Assembly: GCA_026874595.1 (NCBI GenBank)
Contig: CM049314.1
Location: 78,791,300-78,855,299 of the forward strand
Direction of reading: 5' to 3'
Origin: Sipunculus nudus
Lineage: Eukaryota; Annelida; Sipuncula; Golfingiida; Sipunculidae
DNA length: 64,000 nt
The translations under genes were made by a program, and so were the position numbers. Position 1 is the stretch's first letter; every line of letters begins with the position of its first letter. Shown here piece by piece: positions 1 through 46,733 of this stretch. The notes beneath the pieces are model-generated. The model was not told where the DNA came from. It did not search any database and was given only the letters and a program-made list of their open reading frames with translations.

Positions 1-718
1 TAATTATTTAATGTGTTAACGAAAATCGACTCTCTTTTAATGTAAGGGTGTCTAAGATAATAGGCCTAAAAAGTTTTATGTATTGAAATGTATAGTGGAT
101 CTTAAAAAGTAAATTTGTAGTTATAAATGTTAATGTTTGTGTTTGTTCTTCTTAAGTATAGATGAAAAAAATATTTTTTTTCAAAAAGGGGTTCTTAAAT
201 AAATGTTTTCAAATGTGAATATACTTTAATTCGATATCATTTGAGAAAAGACTTATTTAAAATAAGGACCACTTTTAGCAATTAGAATTTAAATTAAAAC
301 TTAATAATGATTCCTTTTGACGGTGTTGATGTTCATATAATAAAAAAAACATATAGACAACTTTATGAATCATATCTGACATATACTCTCATATTTTTTT
401 TTAAATCAATTAAATTTTTTTTTTATTTTACAACCCCCTGTTTGAAAAAAAATATTCCTTCTCATACGGTCAGGGATATAAAAAAATTAAACTTAAATAT
501 TATAACAAAGATTTTACTTTTAAATTTCACTGTAAATTATAATACAAAAATGATCAAGTCTGTCATGTTATCCTCTTCACTCTTAAATATACAATAGGTT
601 TGTAGTATATTAGTGTGGTCTTACAGATATACTGACTGTGATTTAATGCTGACTGTAACGCTTGTTCTAAAAACACAAGACAGGGAGAAACAGATCTATT
701 CTGATACTGGGATCATAC
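1..718. other. AT-rich intronic sequence, no exon seen
   Basis: This stretch follows the last visible coding exon of the minus-strand alpha-glucosidase gene and should be part of its intron 16. It is very AT-rich with homopolymer T runs. I searched the minus strand for the next expected GH31 segment (the strand after the ITPVMEQ motif) and did not find it, so the next exon should lie left of the window. A 96-codon plus-strand frame at 307-597 is low complexity and not credible. Confidence 0.5.
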
Positions 719-34254
<33,536 letters not shown>

Positions 34255-34260
34255 GGCTGT

Positions 34261-34426
34261 CTGAGGAACATGAATCACAGAAATACATATTAAATGCAAA
34301 ATCCGTAACTGTGTGCTTTCTCCTCATATGTACACGTCATTCTGAATTTAAATGTTTGACTCTCATATTAGAATAACAACCTTCCTAGATGTCATGGGAG
34401 TACTGATCTTACTTATTGATCGTGAG

Positions 34427-34465
<39 letters not shown>

Positions 34466-35975
34466 TATAAAAATATTAAATTTAAAAAAAAAATGGCATT
34501 GCTAATCCTCGGTTCAACCTTGTAGTGAGGCATGCATGAAATTATGGGTTTATGACATTTGCTCCTAAAAAGTCTGAAATTAAATGTATTTTGGGCTATA
34601 AAAATATTTAAGGGGGTTTTGCGTGAGAACTTGCGTATTTATGTTGTCATTTTACAGACTCTTTCAACCTTTACATCCAAGCACACACTGTTGGATGTTA
34701 TATTGAGATATACATTCTGATATTTCTTAGCTGTGTGTTATAACATATTTGGCAGAAATACTATATTTCTACAGGGAGATATAACAACTATTCTACTTCA
34801 AGGTTAAGACTGGCACCTAATGGTGTAATTATCAGTATGCGACAATGGCGTTTCGCCCGTAAAGAAACGATGCAAACGTACAGTGCAGTAGGTTCGGGTG
34901 ATTCCACAGTTTGATATCTTTGCCAAGTCTTACTATTTTACAGTTTATCTATCAACATTAGCGATATTTAAGGGTAGGTAGTACTCTTTTTAAATAATTT
35001 AGTAGAAAACACCAGAATGTACCAGTACACCTATCTGTTTTCGGATATTTTAGAAGGCACTATACCACTTTAACTTTCACCTCAGGCAATATACATGTAT
35101 AATATTTAGAAGGTATGACGGGTTCTATCTCGACAACCGACAATAAAACACTGTTATTTCTCATGATGAATTATACATCCATAGCTTATTTAGTCTAGTT
35201 TTGTAACTAAATAGTATCAGGAAATATATTTTTTATTGAAAATAAGTAATAAAAAAGTTCAACAATTGAACGTTATCAATTGTCTTGCACCTTTTGGAAT
35301 TACAAAAATATATCCAACATGACCCAGTTAAGATAAAGGTATGGATTCCTCCTGCAAATTTTCAACATCCTTCAGAACCAGTCAACGAATGAGGTACCAC
35401 TCCGAGCTTCATAACAGATACATATTTATGCGTATATGTCGGGATTCTAGTTCTGAATTAATATTTGAGTAAAATGAGCGCCCTGCTTTTTAGACAAGGG
35501 AAGCATCCTGTCAATAGTTATACAGCAAAAAAAAAACCTTGTCTACTTAAAGGTCATGAAAATGTCAAGAGAGTTTGAACCGACATTTCCGATGCTTTTT
35601 CCTGTAGGTCACAAGAGACTGATTTTTAGTCGCGCAAGGGCAGACACTTACGATTTGTAACGGTATATCTAGAGTGTGAGTGTGTTTAAACCATGGTGTC
35701 CAGGGGACAATGGGATCTGGCACTGCTTTAACTTTCAGGTGATGCTATAAATCATGTCGTAGGTTATGCCCCGTGGCGCCTAAACCAAACACCCCAAGGC
35801 GAGTAAACATTACAAATAAGTACCTTTGTGTTCCGAGTGACAAAGTGCCCTGGGGCTTCCACCGTGTCATTATGGTCTGATTGCTACATCGTGATTTTTA
35901 ACATTAGTGTATTCGAAACTTGAGATTTCAACATTTCCAGTTATATTGTATTTTGCTATGAATTTATCGGAGAGA
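34261..35975. other. 5' flank or first intron, nothing recognised
   Basis: Upstream of the first coding exon. Apart from a TA run at 34,428-34,460 I see only AT-rich unique sequence. A noncoding first exon and promoter are expected somewhere upstream but no convincing signal stands out. Confidence 0.4.
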
Positions 35976-36140
35976 TCATAGCCTTGGCGGTGAGATTTTA
36001 AAGGTCGGCCCCCACCGCTGGCTCTGGCAAACGGCCGTGTTTCACTCACAAACGAGTGCGCCTTTTAGGGGTTCCTCGGTGGTATGACCCTGTAATGGGG
36101 CGATTACTCACCCGCAGGTGCAGTAGTCACCGGGCCTGGT
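35976..36140. repeat. Interspersed repeat, copy 1
   Basis: GGCGGTGAGATTTTAAAGGTCG, then CCCACC, GTTTCACTCACAAACGAGTGCGCCTTT and GTTCCTCGGTGGTATGAC. The same block order occurs at 55,945-56,115 with substitutions. It is a dispersed repeat, class unknown. Confidence 0.7.
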
Positions 36141-38504
36141 TAATACCGCTTTACAAAATGAGAGGAAGTGTGTGATACATCCATCTCACGTAATGGAATT
36201 ATGCAGATTTACATGTTCTTATTTCAGCTAGCATTAAAATGGAGGCGCTTACCTTCAGCAAAAAAAAAAAAAAAGGTATCGATCTTGAAAACGAGATTAT
36301 GTTCACGGCTGGTTCAGCTTATATGGTCCAAAATTTAAGAAAAAAACGTACTGTGCTCAGTTTAACGACGACGTCATATATTGAAGGAGCCTGTCAAATT
36401 AACTCTTATACCACGCTTGTCATTATATTTTCATTATACAAACGTTTTGTGAAAAGGTCATATCGTGACAACACGACTCATTAAGCCTTACTCTGACAGC
36501 CAGTACGCTGGTCGTAGACTCTCTGATGTCAGAAGGCCGAAATGCCGCTAGTAATATCGTGGACAAATCTGTTCAATGCCACACTACAGGAAGACAACCT
36601 TACAAATATATGCTATTTGGAGTAGTTAACATCCGAACCTAGGAAACGTATATTCTATAGAATAATGGTAAAGTACAGACTTTTAAGATATGAGTATCTA
36701 CAGAAGGAGAATAAAGGGTAAAATGACCGGTCATTAAGTCGATTTCGTTACCAATGGTCTGTCCTTAATGATCATGCTCCTTCCGGAGCTTACATAATAA
36801 TTTCATCAACACGCCCAGATTTGGACAGGATTCCCTTAAAAATAAGATCAGGTAAAATCAAAGGAAAAGAGTAAACGTAGTATTCTTGCAGGTCATCTAC
36901 ACTGCACTTTTACCGATAAAAATAAAGAAATCGGGCCTGGTTGCTAGAGTTTTATAAAAGTTACCTTGCTACTAGAACTGCTATTTCCTGCATTTGTCGC
37001 ATGAGCTCTCATGAATTGTGATAAATATATACATGCACATGATGTTCATGATGCTCGGAGGTATATGCTGAATCCCAGATAGGTATATTGGTATAAAAAA
37101 TGGGATAAAAATGATGAATAAACACTATTTTATCTGGATAACCAATATAGGAAATGTTAGCTTAAGGGAGCAATCTGAGCTGGTGTAACATGTAAATTAA
37201 CATAAGTTAATAAAATATTAAAAAATAAACCAATGTTTACATATGTTCTGAGATCCTGACCAAACCATAGATCAAAGGTGTTATATAATTACACTACAAA
37301 CGCAGGCTTGATATTCATACCCTGTATTTATGACATTAAAGTGACTATCGGAATATCTGCCGTGATTTCACCGTTTTAAATATGGTTATGTACCCTACAG
37401 CCATCCAGCAGCCGCGCTGGCTACTCGATAATGGCTGTTTCAGTCAAACCTCGCCCAGCTGACTATAGTAGTCAGCCGACATTGGTGGCAGGACTTGACT
37501 TCTTACTGGTTTCAAACGACTTGACAGAGTTTACGTTGATTTTGAAAAATCTCTCTTTATTTAAGGCAAGCTTTTGTAAATTTAATGAACTTCTTGCCCC
37601 ATGTCCTGACCATTAGTGATCATAAAGCCAGTGTTTCTTACTCGGTAGTTTTATAGGTATGCTTTCAGAAATCTAAGATTTATTGCCTATTTGTGAGTTT
37701 TAAGATTTACATATTTTTCACAAACCTTTCTTAGAGGAAAATTGCACAATTTCATCTAAATTTAGCCCAATGATATTTAGCGGCGAATTTACTTAAATTT
37801 GGTTGGACTTGTATAACCTGATCTCAGCGGGATCGAGTCTGGGAACAAAAGCTCCCACATCATTATTTTTTAATTTGTCGGGTAGAGGAATCTCCATGTT
37901 GAAGCTGTCGTTTTTTATCTAAATCAAATTTTATACATCTGTAGAGTAACATTTCGGCTTGGGACAATGTGACAGGGCTGTAGCACGCGCTTCTATCCCA
38001 TCCTGTCATTTTATTTTGCATCCTGGTGTCATCCGACCCTCTCTACCGTACTTTCGGGTCCTAGGTGTGTAAACATCCTCATTGCTTGGTCATAACACCG
38101 AGTGCAAAATAGAGGTGAGACTGGTCAACACCTAGATGGCGTCTCATGGCAGTCATAGACAATTCCTACGTTCCGCCATATCGCTTCAAATACAAATACA
38201 CATCAAGCCTGATGCGCTGTAAATGATCCAAAAGTAGAGAGTAGCTTAAAAAAAACCCGGCACAGTTCTCAAACAACGCCGTGTTCACTCAGGTGCAAAG
38301 GATTCATCCTGTCGCAAACATTCCTAACTTGATGTATTTTATAGCTTTTGTCCAAACATTGACCTACTTAAACGTGAGCCGCGTGTTTATATATGCGTTC
38401 ACTCACTTGCTTTCGTAAAGGAAAGTTGGTTTGAAGCGACTGCTGCATAATGACTATAAATGTACGGAGGCTGTATTGTACATTTATGCACATGATGCCC
38501 GGGT
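36141..38504. other. Intergenic or first-intron sequence, nothing recognised
   Basis: Moderately AT-rich DNA. The short open frames (for example 36,239-36,484 and 37,431-37,616) lack recognisable domains. Confidence 0.35.
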
Positions 38505-38690
38505 TGTTGCCTAGATTATTTGTTGCCTAGGTAGTATGTTGCCTAAGTTATTTCTTGCTTAGGTTATTTGTTGCGTAGGCTATATGTTGCTTAGGTTATT
38601 TGTCGCCTAGGCTATCTGTCGCTATAGGTTATATGTTGCCCTGGTTATTTGTTGCCTAGGTTATATGTTGCCCAGAATATTCGTTATTTG
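38505..38690. repeat. 16-17-bp minisatellite (TTGCCTAGGTTATTTG)
   Basis: About eleven degenerate copies of a TTGCCTAGGTTATTTG-like unit, varying at TTAT/ATAT and TTGCC/TCGCC. Confidence 0.88.
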
Positions 38691-39221
38691 AGATATCAGA
38701 ACGAAATGGTTCAGGAAATTTAATGAATGTTAGCGTTTAGTATTTGATCAACGAACGAATCTGAGGCAATATAAATGACTTATGACAGAAAATGCTCATG
38801 GCTGAGCTTGGCCAGTCATCTCTCCTGTGAATAAAGGTTTTGGATATAAATTATATTTTATTTGTAAGCCACTTCACTCTTAAAGCTATAAACGCTGAAA
38901 AACAGGGTTAATATTTTGTATTCAAATTTGCTCCAACTCCCAGAGCTTTTATGCAGAGTGAAATCCCGTCAACCACAACTCCTGTGAAAGTTCCACCCCG
39001 CAATAACAACCCTTTTTATGGGCCACAGGCGCAGGTATAACGGATTATAACTACCTTCAACTATTCTTTATTTCCTCTCCTATAAATAGGCTAGACTTGT
39101 CATGACTGATGCCACCTAACATAAACTTATTATTACTATTCTATAACTAATATTAATGGCCCAACAGTTCTATAATAAACATCCCATTGACTTATATTGC
39201 CTGCTTTGAACAAGTTGTTAA
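38691..39221. other. Nothing recognised
   Basis: Unique-looking sequence between two tandem arrays. Confidence 0.3.
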
Positions 39222-39606
39222 TAAACAACTCTGATTGACGAGGGGATATTATTATTAATAGCTTACCTGTATAGACGTTTACAGGACAGCCCGATCAGTC
39301 ACAGAGATGTCAACTCAAATAACTCTCATTGACGAGGGGATATTATTATTAATAGCTTACCTGTATAGACATTTACAGGACAGCCCGATCAGTCACAGAG
39401 ATGTCACCTCAAATAACTCTCATTTACGAGGGGATACTATTATTAATAGCTTACCTGTATAGACGTTTACAGGACAGGCCGATCAATCACAGAGATGTCA
39501 CCTCAAATAAATCTCATTTACGAGGGGATATTATTATTAATAGCTTACCTGTATATACGTTTACAGGACAGGCCGATCAATCACAGAGATGTTACCTCAA
39601 ATACGT
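39222..39606. repeat. Four tandem copies of a 96-bp unit
   Basis: Copies begin near 39,220, 39,316, 39,412 and 39,508 with CTC/TGATT(G/T)ACGAGGGGATA. Each contains ACCTGTATAGACGTTTACAG, an imperfect inverted repeat (CTGTA ... TACAG), and then a GATCA(G/A)TCACAGAGATGT block. Copies differ by only a few bases. Confidence 0.93.
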
Positions 39607-39922
39607 CAATATCACCGGATGACTGTGTGTATGTATAGTTACAATCCGTACACTGAACAAAGGCATGTACGCGCAAGGATCATCACTGACTCACTGAGAT
39701 CCCTCCTGGCCGGTCTGGATGGATAAAGCGCCACGACGGGAGATTTACACAGTTAGCTATCTAGTGGCTTTGTTAAACCGGGTTGATAAGATTTGAGGTC
39801 GGCCGCCATTAAGCCAACACTGACCCTATGTTGTCGCTCAGTGGTTGACACGCACAGGCAAATTCGCTCTTTTCACGAGAAGGAGGGAACACTGCCAACG
39901 CTCTCAAACACGGTACCGGAGG

Positions 39923-39925
<3 letters not shown>
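39607..39925. other. Locally GC-richer single-copy sequence
   Basis: The stretch around 39,690-39,900 is more GC-rich than its surroundings (GCGCCACGACGGG, GAGGTCGGCCGCCATT). That could mark a promoter-proximal region of the minus-strand gene about 5.5 kb upstream of its start codon, but there is no direct evidence. Confidence 0.25.
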
Positions 39926-40009
<84 letters not shown>

Positions 40010-40155
40010 TATATATATTTAAATATATATTCATATTTATGTACATATATATACATATATATATATACATATATAAATATATACATATATGTAAATATAT
40101 TTAGAGAGAGAGAGAGAGAGAGGGAGAGAGAGTAAGAGAGAGTAAGAGAGAGATC
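39926..40155. repeat. (TA)n/(TG)n/(GA)n compound microsatellite
   Basis: TA repeats, a TG run near 39,976-39,999, further interrupted TA repeats to about 40,095, then a GA run 40,103-40,155. Confidence 0.95.
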
Positions 40156-42714
40156 GTAAAACTCGCCTGGAACTAATCTAAAAATAACGACCACTTTTCC
40201 ACGGTCCTACTTCTTTATAGTTCTTTATGGTCCACAGGCCAAGACCCTAAAACTATTTTTTGCTCAAGGTTTGTTACCAATGTTACCCCGTTGCCAAGGA
40301 GGCATTTGACCTTCAAGGTCACAGTTTAAGGTCAACCGGTAATTGTGGTACAATTTTATTTTCGCCTGTATTTAGAAGAAACCTGTTTTTGTAACCATGA
40401 ACAAAGGGGTTTTATGGCGATATACCGATTTGTACTCATGAAATAGAAGGAATAAGAATAATCCACAAGCAACTGATGCAATGTTTTTACCAGGGGAGCG
40501 ATATTACAAGCATTGGAAACCCGGGAGTTGTATGTTGAATATGCAGTGATTTGTGAGTATTCTGCTTACAAAATAGGCCAATTTGATTATTGGGTTAGCT
40601 TTATAACTTGACTTCCGTATGCTTATAAGAATCCTCTATATCCCTGTGTTTTTATATACACACTTGAATCCTTATTTTAAGGGGAATGGGATGAAAGCGA
40701 TAGAGCACAGAACAATTATACTGCAGGTTTTGATGTTTTGGACCCTCTCTTTACTCTTACACCTCTTTGGACACCTTTCTATACGAAGTACAGCGTAAGG
40801 TACGACTATACACTCATTTATTGCATAATATTTATATATATACCATGCTCTGATACTTAACATTGTTTTTGCGGTTTTGGCAATCCCTTTTCTCCTTTCA
40901 CATAAACATGACAATCAGGGCACCACATATACACATGATACATTATTATATTGTCGCTTCAAGCATCAAGTGGTTATGTATGAAAACACGGTCACGTGAC
41001 TCTTAGATGACAGGCTATGTCTGATAATATCATGGTAAATGCATAAACGACTGAAATAATGGCCATGTGAACCAGGACGTATTTCGGCCTCCGCAAAAAT
41101 GGATAAAATATGTAACATATGTAACATATGTAACCCGTATGTGACATATGATCATTTATTTAGGTAAATGGTTTAAAAGTAACGGTATTTTGTCAGAAAA
41201 AAAATCTCTTATTTTCATTCGATCATAAGGTAACAAACATGCAGGAGGATTTACCAGTATATGGTTATTAACAGTGGTCTTTTTCTAGCACATGGTGTTG
41301 ATAGAAAGTACATAATGATACGTCACGATAGGTGTGGTTAATACCTGTATGATGTGAGGTGTCCAACATTTCATAAATATTTGCACTCTCATGGTACATT
41401 TTGGTGTGGTATTCTGAGCTTGGAACTCTGATATATCTCCCCTATATACTGATATGCCACAAAGGTTACATCAAAAGCCGATATCAGCGGATGCTGGTTA
41501 CTAACATGAGTGAGAATGAGTGATGTGTGATTTTCACCTGAAACAGCAGCACTGATTCATGGCAGTCAAAGTGGCGCCACCGGTCTTATCAACAATGATG
41601 TATGGACATGCACAATACATCCGACCGCTCCTGGTATGTGTCCATGGGCGGAGGTTTTGTAAAAATAAATCATAGGTGATGCTAACAGCCACCCCTGAAA
41701 TATGTCCACTCATGAACAATACCTGAATAAATTTTATAAAATTGAAAAAATTGAATTTTTCCCTCAAAATTGACAAAACTTAATAAAACATAAAATCCAA
41801 GGTGACTTTTACTATGTGCAAGTCCAACTGTGATTTATTTTCAACAGCCTTCAGTCCAACAGTCACAGGTCCGCTTACAGTCAACTAGTCTAAAATAGGT
41901 ATATATAATGATGACTCCACGAGTCTGCAGCAACTGATAAAATTATCAACAGAATCAAACAGACGTTAAATCAGGAGAACAAAATCCAACAAACACATAT
42001 TAAATGTATAACGCCAAACAAAACATGTAGTACCATGATTGATATAAACATAAGAAATACTTAAGTAATAATCATGAAAATTAATTATGAATTATAATCA
42101 AAATAGTAATAAAGTCAATAAATGGAATAAATAAATATGCAGCAAAAGATGTAAAAGTTTGAGAAATCGGCAATAATATGAACATAATATAATTATTATA
42201 TATGTATTTGTATATAAACTGAAGCGGTGCCTTCTTGTAACGATCCGAAATTGGAAAAGAAACAGTACAAAACTGGAAACACACAGAGGAATTTCGCTTT
42301 TGTCTGTTATTTTAAAGCCTTCGAATAAAATATATCACTTGAAAAATGTGTATATCGCTAAAAAAACAAGTTTATTTTGATGAGGTTTTTGTCACTTCAT
42401 CTTCCAGTAAAAGCAATCATTTAGCTTTAACAACAGGCTCCTAGAAAGCGCTGTAACGCTACTTGACGTAGAAGTTTGTAAAATTAAGCGTTTTGATCAA
42501 ATAACAAATTGTCATCTCATTTTGGTGGGGATGCGCTGACGGGTCATGTTTCCCCATCTGTCATCCTGGAGCCTTATATATCTGTCATCATCTGCCTTAT
42601 TATAACGGTCCCAAATGAAAAAAAGGAAAGTATTAATCAGATGCACACAGGGGAATTTGCTTTTGCTTTTATAAATGAAGCTTTTGAAAATTATTGCATG
42701 GAATTTGTTTTTAT
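40156..42714. other. Intergenic sequence, nothing recognised
   Basis: Moderately AT-rich DNA without repeats or domains I can identify. The Cys-containing 80-codon minus frame at 41,534-41,776 is flanked by possible AG and GT signals but resembles no family I know, so it is not called. Confidence 0.35.
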
Positions 42715-42930
42715 AAACTTACACCAAAGAGTCTTCAGTTCTCTAACTTACACCCAAAGGTCTTCAATTCTCTTACTTACACCAAAGGGTCTTCAATTCT
42801 TTTACTAACACCCCCGGGTCTTCAATTCTTTTATAAACTTACACCAAAGTGTCTTCATTCTCTAACTTACACCCAAAGGTCTTCAATTCACTTACTTACA
42901 CCCAGAGTCTTCAATTCTCTCACTTACATC
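42715..42930. repeat. ~30-bp minisatellite
   Basis: About seven copies of a unit containing ACTTACACCCAAAGGTCTTC and AATTCTCT, with length variants (some copies have an extra TTTATAA). Confidence 0.9.
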
Positions 42931-43877
42931 CCATGGCTTGCAACCTAGTCCGACAGCGGAATTCAGTTCTGCAGATGTACAGAGGAAGTGCATGGATATG
43001 ATGCATATTCCATTCTGACCCCTTTGTGAACTCTGATTGTGTGAAAGTCTCCATTACACATCCAGTTATCCATATGTCCTGTGTCTGAACAAAAAAAAGT
43101 TTCCCTGCTTTAGGTTCGGCGAAATAGTGCTCAAAGGTAATGATAATGTAGACTTTATATCAGTGTTGAGTACAAACTACACAAAACGGATAACTGTCTC
43201 CGTCATGAGGAAATGTGTTCATCAATGTTGTGGGTGTGTATTTCTTAATAACCAAACTCCTGCAGACATGGAGGGAATTTCAGGGCCAATGAAGAATCTG
43301 ATTTTGGTGTGGATTCAGCACCTGGTCCGAAATCTGGAAACCATCAAGGAAAATTTTTAAGTGTACAGTCATTAATGCTCGAATGATAGAATGTAGATTG
43401 TTAGTTTGTAAAATGAATCTTGCGGTGTAATGCATCTGCGTGCATGAAAATTATCAGGAAATATCGGTAGACCCTTAAATCAGAGTGGCACCGTATGTTA
43501 TTTGAAAATATCAGACACAAATTTTAAGAGAGAAAATAATTATATTTATTTCTAAATAAAGTGTCATGTTTCTTTGTCAAAATGTATAGATGAATTTTGT
43601 ACCTCAAGTCTCCCATTTTCAAATCGTGTCATGTCACATAGAAAAGAAAACAGACCGATTGCTAAATATGTTTTTTTTTCTAACAACACATAAAGGGTTG
43701 AAAAGGTTTATGTATAACTCAGCAGGTTGGTATAAGTTTGCTTCATGTTGTTTTTACCTTGCTGCCTATGTGGCTTTCTTACATATTTCATATGATTGAC
43801 AGCACAGTCCTGCTGGAAACAGGAAATAACAGCGATTACAGGGGAGACAAGATTTTGGTTCCAGTCTGTACTTCACA
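42931..43877. other. Nothing recognised
   Basis: Unique-looking DNA. A 107-codon plus frame at 43,037-43,360 has no recognisable domain. Confidence 0.3.
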
Positions 43878-45109
43878 TACAGTCGAACCTCTTTAATGTG
43901 GACACCCTTGGGACTGGGCCAAACTGCCCACTTTATAGAGGTGCCCACTATATGGAGGTAATAGCTGCCACATTCAGTGCTGCCACCTACTTTGAAATAT
44001 GACTATAGTTGCACCAGTTTCAAGAGTACTTCATTAACTTGATACATGTACTTTCCTCCTGTTCATTACCATAAAAGTTAAATGTAAAAATTTATAATTG
44101 TAAATATATAGATATGTATGTGTGTGTTATAACATATATTGATGAACATAATCTACGAGCATGGATCCTGTTATTTAAATCTTTCTAATAGTTTGATAAA
44201 TAACCAAATACATCCTTAGATATACAATTCGGCTCTACATTTTTTTTTGTAGGACAAGTCACTCTAAGAATCTGTGAACAGATACACTTAAGGGCTTTAG
44301 CTCACCTTTATATTTCAGTCTGGGGTTGACATTTTATAAGTGGACAGTAATCGTGAATATGACAGAATCCATGCGAAAAGCCAGTGTTGGGTGTTGATCA
44401 TTAAGTGCAACTGCAAAAGTAAACATTGCACTGAGATAGGGGAACCTTACCCTGTTAACTTATCTCAGAGTACCAAGTAACTGGCTGAATGAGCAATGCA
44501 TCCATCCATTTAAGTATTAACTTTAGAAGTTTAGTTGCTTTATTGACTTAAGAATGTCTAGTGACTGCTAAATTAGAGTATGCCTATCAGTCTAGTATGA
44601 ACAGCTACTGAGTGGGCATTCAATGAGCTATCTATAAACACCACAGGAACAGCCAGTTTGGGCTGAGGTCTGACCACACAGAACAAGCGCATCAAAGTTG
44701 CCTAATTAGTATGCATGTTTCCCATCCCTAGCCTTGAGTCAAGAAGGTTGTTATTATGATTATACAATAAGACAGTAATACACCTCTGGCCTTTGTTCAT
44801 CTATTTGATCATTATCATTATTAGTTGAAATATAAATATTTAATAATAAACAGTTATTCTGATTATTAATAATTAAAAATTCACAAATAATAAAGCTCCT
44901 AAAGTATTAATAGGAAGACACATCAACTGGAAAATCCAGGTTTAGGTGCCAACATAAGCTGAGGAAAAGTGCCCACTTTACAGAATATAGAGGTGTCCAC
45001 ATTAGCTAAAACTAATAAAGAGAAGAAAAAAAATGGGACTGACCGAAAGTGCCCACATTATAGAGGTGCCCACTTTATAGAGGTGCCCACTTCAAGAGGT
45101 TCGACTGTA
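43878..45109. mobile_element. 1.23-kb nonautonomous DNA transposon with TA target duplication
   Basis: The element runs from 43,880 (CAGTCGAACCTCTT) to 45,107 (AAGAGGTTCGACTG), perfect terminal inverted repeats of 14 bp with an extended imperfect match. It is flanked by TA on both sides. The subterminal regions are rich in GTGCCCACTTTATAGAGG-type words on both sides, arranged as inverted copies. A TA duplication and CAG-starting ends fit the pogo/Tigger branch of Tc1-mariner elements. No transposase frame remains inside. Confidence 0.88.
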
Positions 45110-45469
45110 TATTCGTTTATAATGCCTCTGTTATGCCCTAATGTGCAAACTGCACAGATCGCCTGATGTCACGTACACGTTCACGAGGATATTACTCCAG
45201 TGTTATAATAATTTCACTGGCTTCCAGTACAGCACGGTTCAAGTTATAGGATCTTGATGTATACATGCCTTTTTGTTTGTAGTAACTCATGACACAAAGC
45301 CCCTGCCAGCAAACTAATTGATAAATTCATACCATCAGAAAAAAACATTGTAAGGCCTCACACTCACAACAGATGACTATTCATTATAAATATGTATAAA
45401 TACATTTAACATGGTTTCATTTTTTATGTTTATTTGCGGGTTGAACTTGAGCGTAGGTTTTTGGGCTGG
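45110..45469. other. Nothing recognised
   Basis: Unique-looking sequence between the transposon and the GC-rich minisatellite. Confidence 0.3.
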
Positions 45470-45805
45470 GCTGTCAAGGTTTTTTCTTTGTGGGTGCGGT
45501 TCGGTGAGGGGCCGGATTTTTTTGTTGGTGCGGCACGGTGAGGGGCAGGGTTTCTTTGTAGGTGCGGTTCGGTTAAGAGCGGGATTTTTCTTTGTGGGTG
45601 CGGTTCGGTGAGGGGCCGGATTTTTTTGTTGGTGCGGCACGGTGAGGGGCGGGGTTTCTTTGTAGGTGCGGTTCGGTGAAGAGCGGGATTTTTCTTTGTG
45701 GGTGCGGTTCGGTGAGGGATTTCTTTGTAGGTGCGGTTCGGTGAGGGGCGGGATTGCCTTGTAGGTGCGGTTCGCAGAGAGGCGGGTTTTCAGTGAAGGA
45801 GGGGC
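45470..45805. repeat. GC-rich ~35-65-bp minisatellite (GGTGCGGTTCGGTGAGGGGC)
   Basis: The core GGTGCGGTTCGGTGAGGGGC followed by GGGATTTTTCTTTGTGG or TTTCTTTGTA recurs about ten times in a nested pattern, with a longer unit of about 115 bp around 45,480-45,710. It is strand-asymmetric (G/T-rich top strand) and far more GC-rich than its surroundings. Confidence 0.92.
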
Positions 45806-45895
45806 AGGATTTTCCCCAATATCAGAGCCGCCGGAGCGCCCTCTGGTGAGCTGGTAAGAAACCGGCGGTAGTGACTCCGATTCATCATACAGTTA

Positions 45896-45899
<4 letters not shown>

Positions 45900-45987
<88 letters not shown>
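45900..45987. repeat. (TA)n microsatellite, about 44 repeats
   Basis: The longest pure TA run in the window. Confidence 0.97.
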
Positions 45988-45988
<1 letters not shown>

Positions 45989-46697
45989 TTTCGGCTTGGC
46001 TTGGCTTGGTTTCAACTTGGAAAAGTTCTTTCTACAGATGGTCGTTTACTGATATTAATAATAATCATTTATTAACATATTATTAATCTATGAAACCCCC
46101 TTTTTTATGGACTTGTTTAATACATACTTTAATTATATCAACATTCTAAACAGGTTTAAAGGGTTTTATGGATAAAAGTCACAATAATAATTACCTGTCC
46201 CTAGGCCTAGATTAATTACTAGTGTTCTCATAGTTTTAATTATGATTTACCCGCAAGAATTTTTACTCTTTATACATGTTGTACAGTATTGTCCTTTTAA
46301 AACATTCTACAAATATCTTACAACTATAAATTTTCCACGCTTGATGCATCAAAATGTGTGTCGCCATATTTCTTTCAGCACTGTTGTAAAGACGAATTAA
46401 TCGCCTCGACATGACGTTGATTGATCAGTCCTTGCTTGAGACCCATATTTAAGTCAGATCACAAATTAACTCCACAAAACCATCATTCTGAGCATCGTTT
46501 CATTTTACAACAAGATTATCTTAATGTATAAAAATGTCCGTATGTTTATAACTTTTCAACTTTGTTACCAGTTTTCCTCTTAATTTTGGAATAAAGCTAA
46601 CACCTCAATTCACTCTCAAACTCTTTACTAGTAAAAAGTAAAAGGATTAATTGATTTTTCCTCGAATAAAAATTATTTCTTTTTCAACCCCATATAT

Positions 46698-46733
<36 letters not shown>

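Noticed and set aside
39690-39925. Promoter of the alpha-glucosidase gene
   Set aside because: Only a local rise in GC content is visible. No TATA box, initiator or matching first exon could be supported.
41534-41776. Possible orphan Cys-rich exon on the minus strand
   Set aside because: AG and GT signals can be found at both ends, but the peptide matches no family I know and part of it (GTGGCGCCACCGGTCTT) resembles a word in the dispersed element at 25,580. Not supportable.
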